From an uncultured Lachnospiraceae bacterium (lineage in GTDB: Bacteria; Bacillota; Clostridia; Lachnospirales; Lachnospiraceae), in contig CACXFW010000097.1 in the NCBI GenBank assembly GCA_902767065.1, positions 1-14,136 of the forward strand: a stretch of DNA of 14,136 nucleotides, read 5' to 3'. The translations under genes were made by a program, and so were the position numbers. Under the pieces are notes generated by a model. It made no database searches. It saw only the letters and a program-made list of their open reading frames with translations, and was not told the DNA's origin. Numbering within the stretch: the first letter of the stretch is position 1; each line of letters opens with the position of its first letter. Shown in pieces: positions 7,042 through 14,136 of the stretch.

Positions 7042-7803
7042 ATGCATCAAATCAAAGTATGGGCGCACCGGGGAGCCTCCGCCTACGCACCGGAAAATAC
7101 GATGGAGGCTTATTTCCTCGCGAATCAGTATGGTGCGGACGGCATCGAACTGGATGTCCAGCTGTCGAGGGACGGGGAGCTTGTTGTCATCCATGATGAA
7201 AAGATCAACCGGACCTCGGACGGGAAGGGACTCGTGCGCACCCTCACGCTGAAGCAGCTTCGCTCCTACAACTATAACCGGACCAGGCCGGAGCATATTC
7301 ACGCAGACATTCCGACTCTTAGGGAAGTGCTTCTCTATGTACGCGACAATACACAGATGACCGTAAACATTGAGCTGAAGAATGGCGTGTTCTTCTATCC
7401 CGGTCTCGAGGAGAAAACGGTGGAGCTGGTAAGGAAGCTCGGCATGCAGGACCGGATTATCTATTCATCCTTCAACCATTATTCGATCCGGAAGATCCGC
7501 CAGATTGAGCCGAAGGCCAGGTGCGGACTTTTGTATTCGGGCGGATTTATCGGCGTGCCGAAGTATGCGGCGAACCTTGGCGTGAATGCGCTCCATCCGG
7601 CCTGGTACTGCCTTCAGTATCCGGATTATCTGGAGGACTGCCGTAAGTACCATCTGGATCTGAATGTCTGGACGGTAAATGAGGAAGACATGATGCTTCA
7701 GCTGTGCAAGGCGGGCGTCAATGCGCTCATTACCAACTATCCGGACAAGGCTGTGCGGATCCGCGATGAGTATGAGCGCAATAACGGCATGAACCGGACG
7801 TGA
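7042..7803 (+). CDS. Glycerophosphodiester phosphodiesterase (cytoplasmic, UgpQ-like)
   Basis: A 253-residue GDPD-family enzyme that would hydrolyse glycerophosphodiesters such as glycerophosphocholine to glycerol-3-phosphate and the alcohol. The family active site is complete: H9-R10 in AHRGASAYAPENT, E36 and D38 in GIELDV, H51 in VIHDE, and E111/K113 in NIELKN. The C-terminal VWTVNEEDMM and ALITNYPD stretches are also typical. There is no signal peptide or membrane segment, so it should be cytoplasmic. The ribosome binding site is modest (GAGGG about 12 nt upstream, GAGAG next to the ATG). The exported peptidoglycan-binding protein begins about 28 bp downstream and probably shares its transcript. 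Confidence 0.92.
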   Translation: MHQIKVWAHRGASAYAPENTMEAYFLANQYGADGIELDVQLSRDGELVVIHDEKINRTSDGKGLVRTLTLKQLRSYNYNRTRPEHIHADIPTLREVLLYVRDNTQMTVNIELKNGVFFYPGLEEKTVELVRKLGMQDRIIYSSFNHYSIRKIRQIEPKARCGLLYSGGFIGVPKYAANLGVNALHPAWYCLQYPDYLEDCRKYHLDLNVWTVNEEDMMLQLCKAGVNALITNYPDKAVRIRDEYERNNGMNRT

Positions 7804-7831
7804 GATCCGGATTCATAAGGGGAGAATGGAA

Positions 7832-8833
7832 ATGAGATCACACAGGAAAGCGGCGGCCGGTCTGACGGCGGCCCTTCTTGCGGGCAGCCTGTGTGTGCGG
7901 GCCGGGGCAGTCACGGTGGACTGGGATGATCTGACGGACGCGCAGCAGGAACAGGCCTATCATCAGCTGGAGGCGGAGAACCAGGCGCTGAGAGAGCAGC
8001 TTGCACAGCTTCAGGGCCCGGAGGGAAGCTCTTCCACAGGCTATGCTGCGGATTCCGGCACAGGGGAGGGAACTGCCGCCGACACTGGAAACAGGGACAG
8101 CACCGTGCCGGGGGACGGAACCGCAGAAGGTATCGGTGCTGAGGGAACTGCCGCCGATGAGCATCCCGCCGTGCAGGGACAGCTGAAAACCACGGAAGAA
8201 TTTCTGGCAGATCTGGCTGCTTCGTTCAATGCCCGGCAGGAAGCGGCGCGCGCACATACGAATGAAGAAGTCAGCGCCATGAGCGAGGCGGATATGTGGA
8301 ACTTCCGGTTTGCCTGTACCGAAGTGGAACGAAGCTTCTACGAGGCCTACCATAAGGCGCAGTTTGACGACCTCAACATCCTCTACCTGTGTTCGGAATA
8401 CTGCCTTGGCCTGGAGAAGCAGTTCCAGGCGGAGGAGATCTGGAACACACAGGGAGATTCAGAGGAGGCAAACCGGCTTTACACGGCGGGTTATTATAAC
8501 CGCGCGTATGCGCTGGTGGAGCTGTGTGAGTACTACGGACTGGACCTGGCAAAGGAATACGAGAACCTGAAAAACGCGGTTGTCCAGATGGATTCGCTGA
8601 GCGCCGATGAGACGAGAAATGCCTCCGTGGATCCCGCAAAGATCACACAGGTGCAGGAGCTTCTGAACAGCCTGGGATTTCTGTGCGGGACACCGGACGG
8701 AATCTGCGGCAGGCAGACCGTAAGCTGCATCGAACGTTTTCAGAACATGTACGGCTATGAGCCCGCGGACGGGATCATAGACGATGAGCTGATTGCGCAG
8801 CTGACGGATCAGCTTACGCGAAGACAGGGATGA
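7832..8833 (+). CDS. Exported protein with C-terminal peptidoglycan-binding domain
   Basis: I choose ATG 7832 (333 residues) rather than ATG 7826, because AGGGGAG (7818-7824) is properly spaced only for the former. Residues 1-26 form a signal peptide (basic MRSHRK, hydrophobic core, cleavage near RAGA). A short heptad-like segment (about 37-61) is followed by a Gly/Ser/Thr/Asp-rich disordered stretch (63-112) containing EGTAAD twice, from a 17-bp direct repeat at 8066-8082 and 8141-8157. A helical region of unknown fold (about 118-258), rich in Tyr, Glu and Cys, precedes a peptidoglycan-binding type 1 domain (about 270-327) with QELLNSLGF, PDGICGRQT and FQNMYG. No catalytic domain is visible. 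It probably binds the cell wall from outside; the specific role is unknown. Confidence 0.8.
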   Translation: MRSHRKAAAGLTAALLAGSLCVRAGAVTVDWDDLTDAQQEQAYHQLEAENQALREQLAQLQGPEGSSSTGYAADSGTGEGTAADTGNRDSTVPGDGTAEGIGAEGTAADEHPAVQGQLKTTEEFLADLAASFNARQEAARAHTNEEVSAMSEADMWNFRFACTEVERSFYEAYHKAQFDDLNILYLCSEYCLGLEKQFQAEEIWNTQGDSEEANRLYTAGYYNRAYALVELCEYYGLDLAKEYENLKNAVVQMDSLSADETRNASVDPAKITQVQELLNSLGFLCGTPDGICGRQTVSCIERFQNMYGYEPADGIIDDELIAQLTDQLTRRQG

Positions 8834-8872
8834 AAGACAAGTATTGACAGTATTGATGAAGGAACCGCTATT

Positions 8873-10141
8873 ATGAAAATCCTGGCAATCATCGTTTTTA
8901 TTGCAATGTATGTGCTGATGACAATGTTTCTGTCAAAGCGCATTTTCATCGTATTCGCGGCGGCGGCCATTTTCCTGATCACCGGTATCCTGCCGCTTTC
9001 GAGCGTCTTCGGGGCGATCAACTGGAATGTCCTTCTGATGATCGCCGGAACCATGATTCTGGTGGAGTTTTTCATCCGGTCGAAGATGCCCAACATGATT
9101 GCCGATCTCCTTCTGGACAAGGCAGGCACGGTCAAATGGGTCATTATCCTGATGTCCCTGTTTTCCGGATTTATTTCCGCGTTCATGGATAATGTGGCAA
9201 CGGTCCTGATGGTTGCGCCGGTCGGAATCGCGATCTGCAAAAAGCTGAAGATCTCTCCGGTGCCGATGATCCTTTCGATCGCGGTATCTTCCAACCTGCA
9301 GGGCGCGGCGACGCTCGTTGGCGATACGACCTCGATCATGCTCGGCGCCTACGCGAATATGGACTTCATGTCATTTTTCTGGATGAATGGAAGGCCTGGC
9401 ATCTTCTTCGCGGTGGAGCTCGGCGCGGTGATGACGGTGCCGGTCATGCTGATCCTGTTCCGGAAGCACAATCAGAAAGTGCAGGCGCAGGAGCGCACGA
9501 AGGTGGAGGATTATGTCCCGACCTGTCTTCTGCTGCTGATGGTGGTCCTGCTGATCGGAGCCTCCTTCCTGCCGGATAAGCCGGAGGTGACAAATGGATT
9601 GATCTGCTGCAGCATCGCTGCGGTTGCGGTGATCCGTGACCTGATTCAGACGCACAAAACCGAGGGCGCCGTGCGCGCCGTCAAGGCGGTTGACTATGAG
9701 ACGCTTCTGCTCCTTCTGGGGCTCTTCCTGGTGATCCAGGGCATCACGGAAGCCGGCATCATCGATGATGTCGCGAGTGCGATTGCCTCAGTGGGCGGAA
9801 AAAATATGTTCTTGCTCTATACGATTATTGTCTGGGTGTCCGTTCTGGCATCTGCCTTTATCGACAATATTCCTTATGTCGCAACCATGCTTCCGGTCAT
9901 CCGCGGCATCACCGGGGCGCTGGGCGTGGAGCCGTACCTGCTGTACTTCGGCCTTCTGACCGGAGCGACGCTTGGCGGGAACCTGACTCCGATCGGGGCT
10001 TCCGCGAACATTACCGCGACGGGACTTCTGAAGAAGGAAGGGTATGTAACCTCCTTCAAGGACTTTATGAAGATCGGCGTCCCCTTCACTCTCACAGCAG
10101 TGCTGTGCGGGTATCTCTTCATCTGGTTTGTCTGGCACTGA
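8873..10141 (+). CDS. ArsB/NhaD-type (IT superfamily, SLC13-like) membrane transporter
   Basis: A 422-residue polytopic membrane protein with about ten or more hydrophobic segments. It shows the two-fold internal repeat of the family: SAFMDNVATVLMVAP (102-116) with NLQGAATLVGD (141-151), and SAFIDNIPYVATMLP (327-341) with GGNLTPIGASANI (368-380). The paired re-entrant DN motifs (D106/N107 and D331/N332) are characteristic of ArsB, NhaD and P-protein relatives. The substrate cannot be read from sequence: an anion such as a dicarboxylate or arsenite, or Na+/H+ exchange, are all possible. No arsenic-resistance gene is nearby. A GAAGGA lies about 9 nt before the start. The 39-bp gap from the upstream gene suggests one operon with it and the phosphodiesterase. 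Confidence 0.85.
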   Translation: MKILAIIVFIAMYVLMTMFLSKRIFIVFAAAAIFLITGILPLSSVFGAINWNVLLMIAGTMILVEFFIRSKMPNMIADLLLDKAGTVKWVIILMSLFSGFISAFMDNVATVLMVAPVGIAICKKLKISPVPMILSIAVSSNLQGAATLVGDTTSIMLGAYANMDFMSFFWMNGRPGIFFAVELGAVMTVPVMLILFRKHNQKVQAQERTKVEDYVPTCLLLLMVVLLIGASFLPDKPEVTNGLICCSIAAVAVIRDLIQTHKTEGAVRAVKAVDYETLLLLLGLFLVIQGITEAGIIDDVASAIASVGGKNMFLLYTIIVWVSVLASAFIDNIPYVATMLPVIRGITGALGVEPYLLYFGLLTGATLGGNLTPIGASANITATGLLKKEGYVTSFKDFMKIGVPFTLTAVLCGYLFIWFVWH

Positions 10142-10165
10142 GCCGGAATCCTGATGGTCACCGGT

Positions 10166-11467
10166 TCAGTCAGCGGGCTTTGTCATGGTTTCTTCAGGCG
10201 CGGCCCACAGAGCAAGGTCCGTGGAATAGTTTCCGTCATCGATCCAGCGCCGGGTGAGCGATTCGTCTGAGTATAGCTCATAGCCTTCCGGCAGTGTGAT
10301 GGAAACCGGATCCCCCTTCAGTACGGTGAGCGGGTATACCTTCTCGTCCTTCGTGCCGGGATCGAGCGTGAGGGTGACCGTCCTAAGGTACTCCGGCGCC
10401 CATACAAAGTCCGGCATCATGTGGCGCAGCAGTCCTTCATAGCCCGCCTCGACAAACGGCGTCATTCCTGTGTCATAGGAAAATGACACGCGCTCCACGT
10501 CTGTTACGCTACCTGCATTATCGTGTAAGCTGATCTGGAGAAGCATGACATCGAGTGTCACCGGATCCAGAAGATAGAGACAGGAATAGAACGCATCTTC
10601 TTTGGGATCGTCCAGTCCAAGATGCAGGGCAGAGTCCTTCGCCAGCTGCGTGATGACATACAAAGCTTCAGGCGTTGTGCGGATCTTCAGGAGGAGTTCC
10701 CCGCGGGTATTTTCGTCCAGTGTCACGGGGGCGGATGCCGGATCACGGTAAGGAAGCCCGGATGCGTTCAGAAAGCAGATAAACCGCATCGAGTTCATGT
10801 AATCTTCCACACAGCTGTTTCCATCGTAGATCAGAAGACGCAGCTCTTCCAGCCCCGGCGTCCAGTCATCCGAATAATAGACGAGCGGGTCCAGGTAAGA
10901 GCAGCTGAATTCCTTCCACATCCCTGCATCCGCATCATACCGGTGAAACAAGGCAGAGACGTTCTCATGCCGTTCCCACAGCATTTCCGGAGAGTTCGCC
11001 TCACAGATCTCCTCCATCCATTTCCTGCGGTCAGCACTCGTCAGGCCGGCAGCTTCCCCCACAGGCTCATTTTTCACAAGATCGTCCACAATCCCGGCGG
11101 GAATCTCATAGATCATCTCTGTTTCCACCAAAGAACCATCCTCCGATTCCGTCAGGCTCTCCATGTCAGATAGCGCGAATCCGGTCAGATCAGGGACAAT
11201 CACGTCGGATGCACTGTCGGACGGATCCGGTACAGAAGCTGTTTCGGGAGCCTTGTCAGGAGCCGTTTCGGGAACTTCTTCAGGAGCCTCATCGGGAGCC
11301 TTGTCAGAAGCCGCTTCGGGAACTTCTTCAGGAGCCTCACCGGGAGCTGATTCAGAAGCCGCTTCGGGAGCCGTTTCCCCCGGAAGCTTCTGCGCGGCAG
11401 GAACAGCTGATGGGACAATCATTGTCAGAGCAAGCGTAAATGTGATGAACAAAAACCGGTTTCGCAT
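10166..11467 (-). CDS. Secreted protein of unknown function with N-terminal acidic Pro/Ala repeat
   Basis: No family was recognised. I take ATG 11467 (433 residues), where GGAGG lies 8 nt upstream and a signal peptide follows directly (MRNRFLFITFTLALTMIVPSAVPAA, cleavage near residue 25). A longer reading to 11608 would run through an intergenic repeat and bury the signal peptide. No lipobox is seen. Residues about 28-75 are an EAPEEVPEAASDKAP-type repeat, probably an extended spacer away from the membrane. The rest is an acidic, Trp/Tyr-containing soluble domain ending in a region like DEKVYPLTVLKGDPVSITLPEGYELYSDESLTRRW. This end resembles the beta-sandwich repeats of Gram-positive surface proteins (InlB B-like), but that is a weak impression. 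It converges on the transporter gene with 24 bp between, with no clear terminator. Confidence 0.75.
   Translation of the reverse strand: MRNRFLFITFTLALTMIVPSAVPAAQKLPGETAPEAASESAPGEAPEEVPEAASDKAPDEAPEEVPETAPDKAPETASVPDPSDSASDVIVPDLTGFALSDMESLTESEDGSLVETEMIYEIPAGIVDDLVKNEPVGEAAGLTSADRRKWMEEICEANSPEMLWERHENVSALFHRYDADAGMWKEFSCSYLDPLVYYSDDWTPGLEELRLLIYDGNSCVEDYMNSMRFICFLNASGLPYRDPASAPVTLDENTRGELLLKIRTTPEALYVITQLAKDSALHLGLDDPKEDAFYSCLYLLDPVTLDVMLLQISLHDNAGSVTDVERVSFSYDTGMTPFVEAGYEGLLRHMMPDFVWAPEYLRTVTLTLDPGTKDEKVYPLTVLKGDPVSITLPEGYELYSDESLTRRWIDDGNYSTDLALWAAPEETMTKPAD
11250..11381 (-). repeat. 48-bp in-frame repeat in the secreted-protein gene
   Basis: Two near-identical 48-bp units (11250-11297 and 11298-11345) and a partial third from 11346 encode a 16-residue Ala/Pro/Glu/Asp repeat just after the signal peptide. 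The two full units differ at only a few positions. The unit is a multiple of three, so copy-number change keeps the reading frame. Confidence 0.85.
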
Positions 11468-11518
11468 TGGATGATCCTCCATGATCAAAACGTATGGAAG
11501 TAAGTCTGCCAGGCGGCG

Positions 11519-11576
11519 GGGCAGTGAACTGTAACGAAGGGCCGCAGGCGCAGGGCTGGCCGGGGTGTGACCAGTA
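11519..11576. repeat. Tandem element ends resembling the MITE terminus
   Basis: Read on the minus strand, GTTACTGGTCACACCCC (from 11576) and GTTACAGTTCACTGCCC (from 11536) both resemble the end GTTACTATTCACAGCCC of the element at 4586. The first also continues with similarity to + strand 11686-11719 (CACACCCCG, CCAGCC, CTGCGGC in the same order). They lie upstream of the secreted-protein gene, in the same orientation as each other. These may be remnants of two element copies. Confidence 0.5.
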
Positions 11577-11620
11577 ACACGGAGGGATGTCTGGCCGGCG
11601 GGCAACAATCTTCAGAAAGT

Positions 11621-11650
11621 GTATCACATCCTGGCAAAAACGGGTATAAT
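11621..11650 (+). promoter_or_regulatory. Candidate promoter toward the MoeA-like gene
   Basis: A perfect -10 hexamer TATAAT lies at 11645-11650. The -35 is poor: GTATCA (11621-11626, 18-nt spacing) matches the consensus at three positions. If it is used, the transcript would carry a leader of about 220 nt containing the large palindrome at 11663-11838 before the MoeA-like start. Confidence 0.4.
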
Positions 11651-11662
11651 GGAGCAATAGGC

Positions 11663-11838
11663 GGTCTCACGTAACTGCCCGGTCGTTACAGGCCACACCC
11701 CGCCAGCCTCCTGCGGCGGACACAGGGATCCTTCGTTTCGACCCCCAAAAGTCTACACTCAGGATCCCTGTGTCCGCCTTGGGACTTGACCGGGGTGTGA
11801 CCTGCAGCGACCGGTCTGCCGGCCGGAAATGCGAGACC
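11663..11838. repeat. Large palindromic intergenic element
   Basis: The nested inverted repeat has a perfect inner arm of 18 bp, 11715-11732 with 11761-11778, around a 28-nt loop. The next arm, 11679-11702 with 11791-11814, matches at 21 of 24 positions. The outermost pair is GGTCTC (11663-11668) with GAGACC (11833-11838). The left arm contains GTTACAGGCCACACCCC, resembling the MITE-like ends seen elsewhere in the window. No ORF of substance and no T-run follows. It occupies most of the space between the divergent secreted-protein and MoeA-like genes (11468-11878); the remainder of that gap holds only the repeat at 11519-11576 and the candidate promoter. Confidence 0.75.
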
Positions 11839-11878
11839 AACGAATGTAATTGTTCAGTAACAGAGCATGGAGGATCGG

Positions 11879-12940
11879 ATGAAAGAGATCAGGACTGTAG
11901 ACGCGGCGGGACATGTGCTCTGCCATGATATGACGCAGATCATCCCCGGCTCGTACAAGGGCCCCAGATTCCGGAAGGGGCATGTCGTGACTGAGGAGGA
12001 TATTCCTGTTCTGCTCAGCATGGGCAAGGAATCTCTCTATGTCTGGGAGAAAACGGAAGGGATGCTGCATGAGGACGAAGCGGCAGCCATTCTGCGCGAC
12101 CTCGCGATGGGACCGCATATGACAGCCGGTGAGCCTTCCGAGGGCAAGATCAATCTGAAGGCGGAATGCGATGGCCTGCTCAAGGTCAATTCCGCCGCGC
12201 TGCGCGTGATCAATTCCACTCCGCAGATGATGATCGCGACGCGGTTTGGAGATACAAAGGTCAGGGCGGGAGACCTGCTTGCGGGAACCCGTATCATTCC
12301 TCTCATCATTGAGAAAGAGAAAATGGATGACCTGGTCCGCCGGACGCATGAGATGACGGGAGGAGCGCCGGTCCTGGAGCTGAAGCCTTTTGTGCATAAA
12401 AAGGTGGGGATTGTTACCACGGGATCAGAAGTATATCATGGCAGGATTGAGGACAGGTTTACACCGGCGCTGATCAGGAAGCTGGAAGAATATGATACGG
12501 AACTGGTCGGGCACGAAATGACCGATGACCGCGCTGATATGACGACGGGGGCGATCCTGTCCCTTCTTGACGCCGGAGCCCAGGTGGTTCTGTGTACCGG
12601 CGGCATGAGTGTGGATCCGGATGACCGCACTCCGCTGGCGATCCGCAATACCGGTGCGCGGATTGTGACCTACGGCGCCCCGGTGCTTCCGGGAGCCATG
12701 TTCCTTATCTCCTATCTTCCCGGAAAGGAAGACGCGCAGGGACCGGACAGAGTAATCTGCGGCCTTCCCGGGTGTGTGATGTACGCAAAGCGTACGATCT
12801 TTGACCTCCTGCTTCCGAGGATCATGGCGGATGACCCGGTCAGTGCGGATCAGATCAGCGCATTGGGAGAGGGAGGCCTGTGCCTTGGATGTGACACCTG
12901 TACATATCCCAACTGCGGGTTCGGGAAAGGGCGGTTATGA
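11879..12940 (+). CDS. MoeA-like molybdopterin-binding protein with Cys-rich tail
   Basis: I choose ATG 11879 (353 residues): GGAGG at 11869-11873 serves it, whereas ATG 11867 has no ribosome binding site. The protein belongs to the MoCF-biosynthesis (MoaB/Mog/MoeA) superfamily, with TTGSEV (180-185), [11 protein letters not shown] (239-249) and GLPG (295-298), the pterin-binding elements. Family members insert molybdenum into, or bind, molybdopterin in the cytoplasm. It is shorter than typical MoeA (about 400) and divergent at the N-terminus, so it may be a paralogue rather than the main molybdenum transferase. The C-terminus has C335-x2-C338-x2-C341-x4-C346, a possible zinc or Fe-S site not found in E. 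coli MoeA. It overlaps moaC by 4 bp, so the two are translationally coupled. Confidence 0.85.
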   Translation: MKEIRTVDAAGHVLCHDMTQIIPGSYKGPRFRKGHVVTEEDIPVLLSMGKESLYVWEKTEGMLHEDEAAAILRDLAMGPHMTAGEPSEGKINLKAECDGLLKVNSAALRVINSTPQMMIATRFGDTKVRAGDLLAGTRIIPLIIEKEKMDDLVRRTHEMTGGAPVLELKPFVHKKVGIVTTGSEVYHGRIEDRFTPALIRKLEEYDTELVGHEMTDDRADMTTGAILSLLDAGAQVVLCTGGMSVDPDDRTPLAIRNTGARIVTYGAPVLPGAMFLISYLPGKEDAQGPDRVICGLPGCVMYAKRTIFDLLLPRIMADDPVSADQISALGEGGLCLGCDTCTYPNCGFGKGRL

Positions 12941-13491
12941 CTAAGGAGCTGGAATTTACGCATTTTGACAAGGAAGGAAACGCGGTGATGGTCGATGTCA
13001 CTCAGAAGGACATCACAAGCCGGATGGCGGCTGCCGAAGGATGGATCCGCGTAAGCCGCGTGTGCTTTGGAAAGATCATGGAAGGGGGCGTCGAAAAGGG
13101 AGATGTGCTTGGCTGTGCCCGGATTGCCGGGATCATGGGAGCAAAGCAGACCTCTTCCCTGATCCCGCTGTGCCATATTCTGAATCTGACGAAGGCTTCC
13201 GTCGACTTCGAACCTGACCCGGACCAAAGCAGGATCCGGGCTGTGTGCACTGTCCGCTGCACGGGAAGAACCGGAGTGGAGATGGAAGCGCTGACCGGCG
13301 TATCCATCGCTCTTCTGACAATCTATGATATGTGCAAAGCGGTGGATAAGCGCATGGAGATCAGCGGAATCCGGCTTCTCCACAAAGAAGGCGGGAAGTC
13401 CGGCGTATTTGACGCGGATGATTACAAGGATGTGGATCAGCGCTCAAAAAGGACGGCCGGAGAAGCCCTGGCCGAAAGAACGAGACGGTGA
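12937..13491 (+). CDS. moaC: Cyclic pyranopterin monophosphate synthase
   Basis: A 184-residue MoaC, which converts the 3',8-cyclo-GTP product of MoaA to cyclic pyranopterin monophosphate, the first stable intermediate of molybdenum cofactor synthesis. Active-site residues follow the E. coli enzyme with an offset of three: H80 in TSSLIPLCH (H77), D131 and K134 in [10 protein letters not shown] (D128, K131). MVDV (18-21) and [11 protein letters not shown] (113-123) are also conserved. The usual CHPLPL is CHILNL here, a conservative oddity after the catalytic His. The C-terminal tail (about 160-184) is a little long and charged. The start codon overlaps the stop of the MoeA-like gene (ATGA). 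MoaA, MoaE/MoaD and a molybdate transporter are not in the window. Confidence 0.95.
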   Translation: MTKELEFTHFDKEGNAVMVDVTQKDITSRMAAAEGWIRVSRVCFGKIMEGGVEKGDVLGCARIAGIMGAKQTSSLIPLCHILNLTKASVDFEPDPDQSRIRAVCTVRCTGRTGVEMEALTGVSIALLTIYDMCKAVDKRMEISGIRLLHKEGGKSGVFDADDYKDVDQRSKRTAGEALAERTRR

Positions 13492-13536
13492 ATCCCGGAG
13501 GGATCACTGCCAGGAAGAAAGATGGAGTAACAGAAA

Positions 13537-14031
13537 ATGAACATACTGACAGATCTGATCCGGAATCCGGTGTTTCTATCAGCGGGCGGAGCATGGCTTG
13601 TAGCACAGGTTACAAAGATTATCTTTGAGTCAATCCGGTACGGATTCCATGCAAAGCGTCTGGCAGGCGGGGGCGGGATGCCGAGCTCCCACTCGGCGAC
13701 AGTCACAGGACTGGCCGTCGGATGCCTGATCAGCTGCACGGCGGCAAGTCCGGAATTTGCCATTTCCCTGTTCTTTGCGATGGTCGTCATATACGATGCG
13801 ATGGGCGTCAGGTATGAGACCGGGAAGCAGGCGAAGATCCTGAACGCGATGCGGGAGAGGGAGATCCGCGAGGGAAAGGAGCCTCTGTTTGATACGCTGC
13901 TCGATGAGAAAATGGGACATACACTCCCTGAGGTCATCGTCGGCATCCTGATCGGAGGCGCGGTTGCACTGCTCATGTGCCTGTGGGCAGCCCCGCTGAT
14001 CGACAGCGCGCTTAGCGCCGCGGGAATGTAA
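13537..14031 (+). CDS. Divergent PAP2 family membrane protein (DUF212, YuiD-like)
   Basis: A 164-residue membrane protein of the DUF212 family (divergent PAP2). Family hallmarks: GGGGMPSSHSATVTGLAVG (44-62), YDAMGVR (86-92), GKQAKILN (96-103) and LDEKMGHTLPEVIVGILIG (122-140). Hydrophobic segments lie at about 11-30, 54-71, 76-90 and 132-156. The PSSHS and GH motifs recall the phosphatase motifs of PAP2 enzymes, suggesting action on a lipid phosphate at the membrane, but the biochemical role of this family is not settled. GGAG lies 9 nt before the start. It follows moaC by 45 bp and may share its transcript, although no functional link to molybdenum cofactor synthesis is evident. Confidence 0.9.
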   Translation: MNILTDLIRNPVFLSAGGAWLVAQVTKIIFESIRYGFHAKRLAGGGGMPSSHSATVTGLAVGCLISCTAASPEFAISLFFAMVVIYDAMGVRYETGKQAKILNAMREREIREGKEPLFDTLLDEKMGHTLPEVIVGILIGGAVALLMCLWAAPLIDSALSAAGM

Positions 14032-14046
14032 AGAGGATGATAATGA

Positions 14047-14136
14047 GTTACTATTCACAGCCTGTCTGCCTATGAAGATGGATGCGTCATGCTTGCATGT
14101 AAGCAGCCATCTTCATAGGCAGGCAAGGCCTGCGAA
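14047..14136. mobile_element. Left part of a second MITE-like palindromic element (cut by window end)
   Basis: It begins with GTTACTATTCACAGCC (14047-14062), identical over 16 bp to the left end at 4586-4601. An internal stem-loop follows: 14066-14081 pairs perfectly over 16 bp with 14107-14122 around a 25-nt loop. The organisation (end sequence, then a long hairpin) matches the element at 4586-4780, but the internal sequence differs. The right end is not in the window. It starts 16 bp after the PAP2 gene. Confidence 0.7.

Noticed and set aside
11468..11608. N-terminal extension of the secreted protein to ATG 11608
   Set aside because: It would place 47 residues translated from intergenic repeat DNA before a clear signal peptide; the GGAGG before ATG 11467 fits the shorter form.
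11663..11838. Possible molybdenum-cofactor riboswitch upstream of the MoeA-like gene
   Set aside because: The position is tempting, but the sequence is a simple nested palindrome with similarity to other intergenic repeats in the window. I cannot identify the conserved Moco RNA elements; a covariance-model search would decide.
1..14136. CRISPR array, tRNA or rRNA genes
   Set aside because: The only regular repeats are the in-frame 33-bp and 48-bp coding repeats without spacers, and the intergenic palindromes are not regularly spaced. I saw no tRNA or rRNA signature.

Overview
This 14.1-kb window looks like the chromosome of a fairly G+C-rich member of the Bacillota, class Clostridia, probably Lachnospiraceae. 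The basis is the AGGAGG-type ribosome binding sites, the Gram-positive style signal peptides, a YuiD-type divergent PAP2 protein, a clostridial-looking uridine phosphorylase and a MoeA-like protein with a Cys-rich tail. Genus cannot be fixed by eye. Eleven genes are supported, ten on + and one on -.

Region 1 (1-4411) holds a large multi-hairpin palindromic element (1-173), then a P-loop ATPase of the BrxC/BrxD (DUF2791) family and an Lhr-like superfamily 2 helicase. This ATPase-helicase pairing is known from BREX type 2 (BrxD/BrxHI) and from TerB-linked gene clusters. No other BREX or Ter gene is in the window. The helicase carries a 33-bp tandem repeat in the linker between its RecA domains.

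Region 2 (4412-6992) holds a MITE-like element with terminal inverted repeats and a likely 8-bp target duplication. It is followed by pyrimidine (deoxy)nucleoside salvage genes: uridine phosphorylase, cytidine deaminase and deoxyribose-phosphate aldolase. Together these would deaminate cytidine, release uracil from uridine and feed deoxyribose-5-phosphate into glycolysis. A palindromic element follows. Its 48-bp core is identical, in inverted orientation, to part of the element at 1-173.

Region 3 (7042-10141) is a compact + strand group: a glycerophosphodiester phosphodiesterase, an exported peptidoglycan-binding-domain protein and an ArsB/NhaD-type (IT superfamily) membrane transporter. Convergent to it is a secreted protein of unknown function (10166-11467, -) with an N-terminal acidic/Pro/Ala repeat.

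Region 4 (11468-14136) opens with a 411-bp divergent intergenic region full of inverted repeats. After it come a MoeA-like molybdopterin-binding protein overlapping moaC by 4 bp (molybdenum cofactor synthesis), a DUF212/PAP2 membrane protein, and the start of another palindromic element that shares its end sequence with the element at 4586.

The most distinctive feature is a set of intergenic hairpin-rich elements whose ends resemble GTTACTATTCACAGCC. They occur at nearly every longer gap in the window, and I could not match them to a named family from memory.
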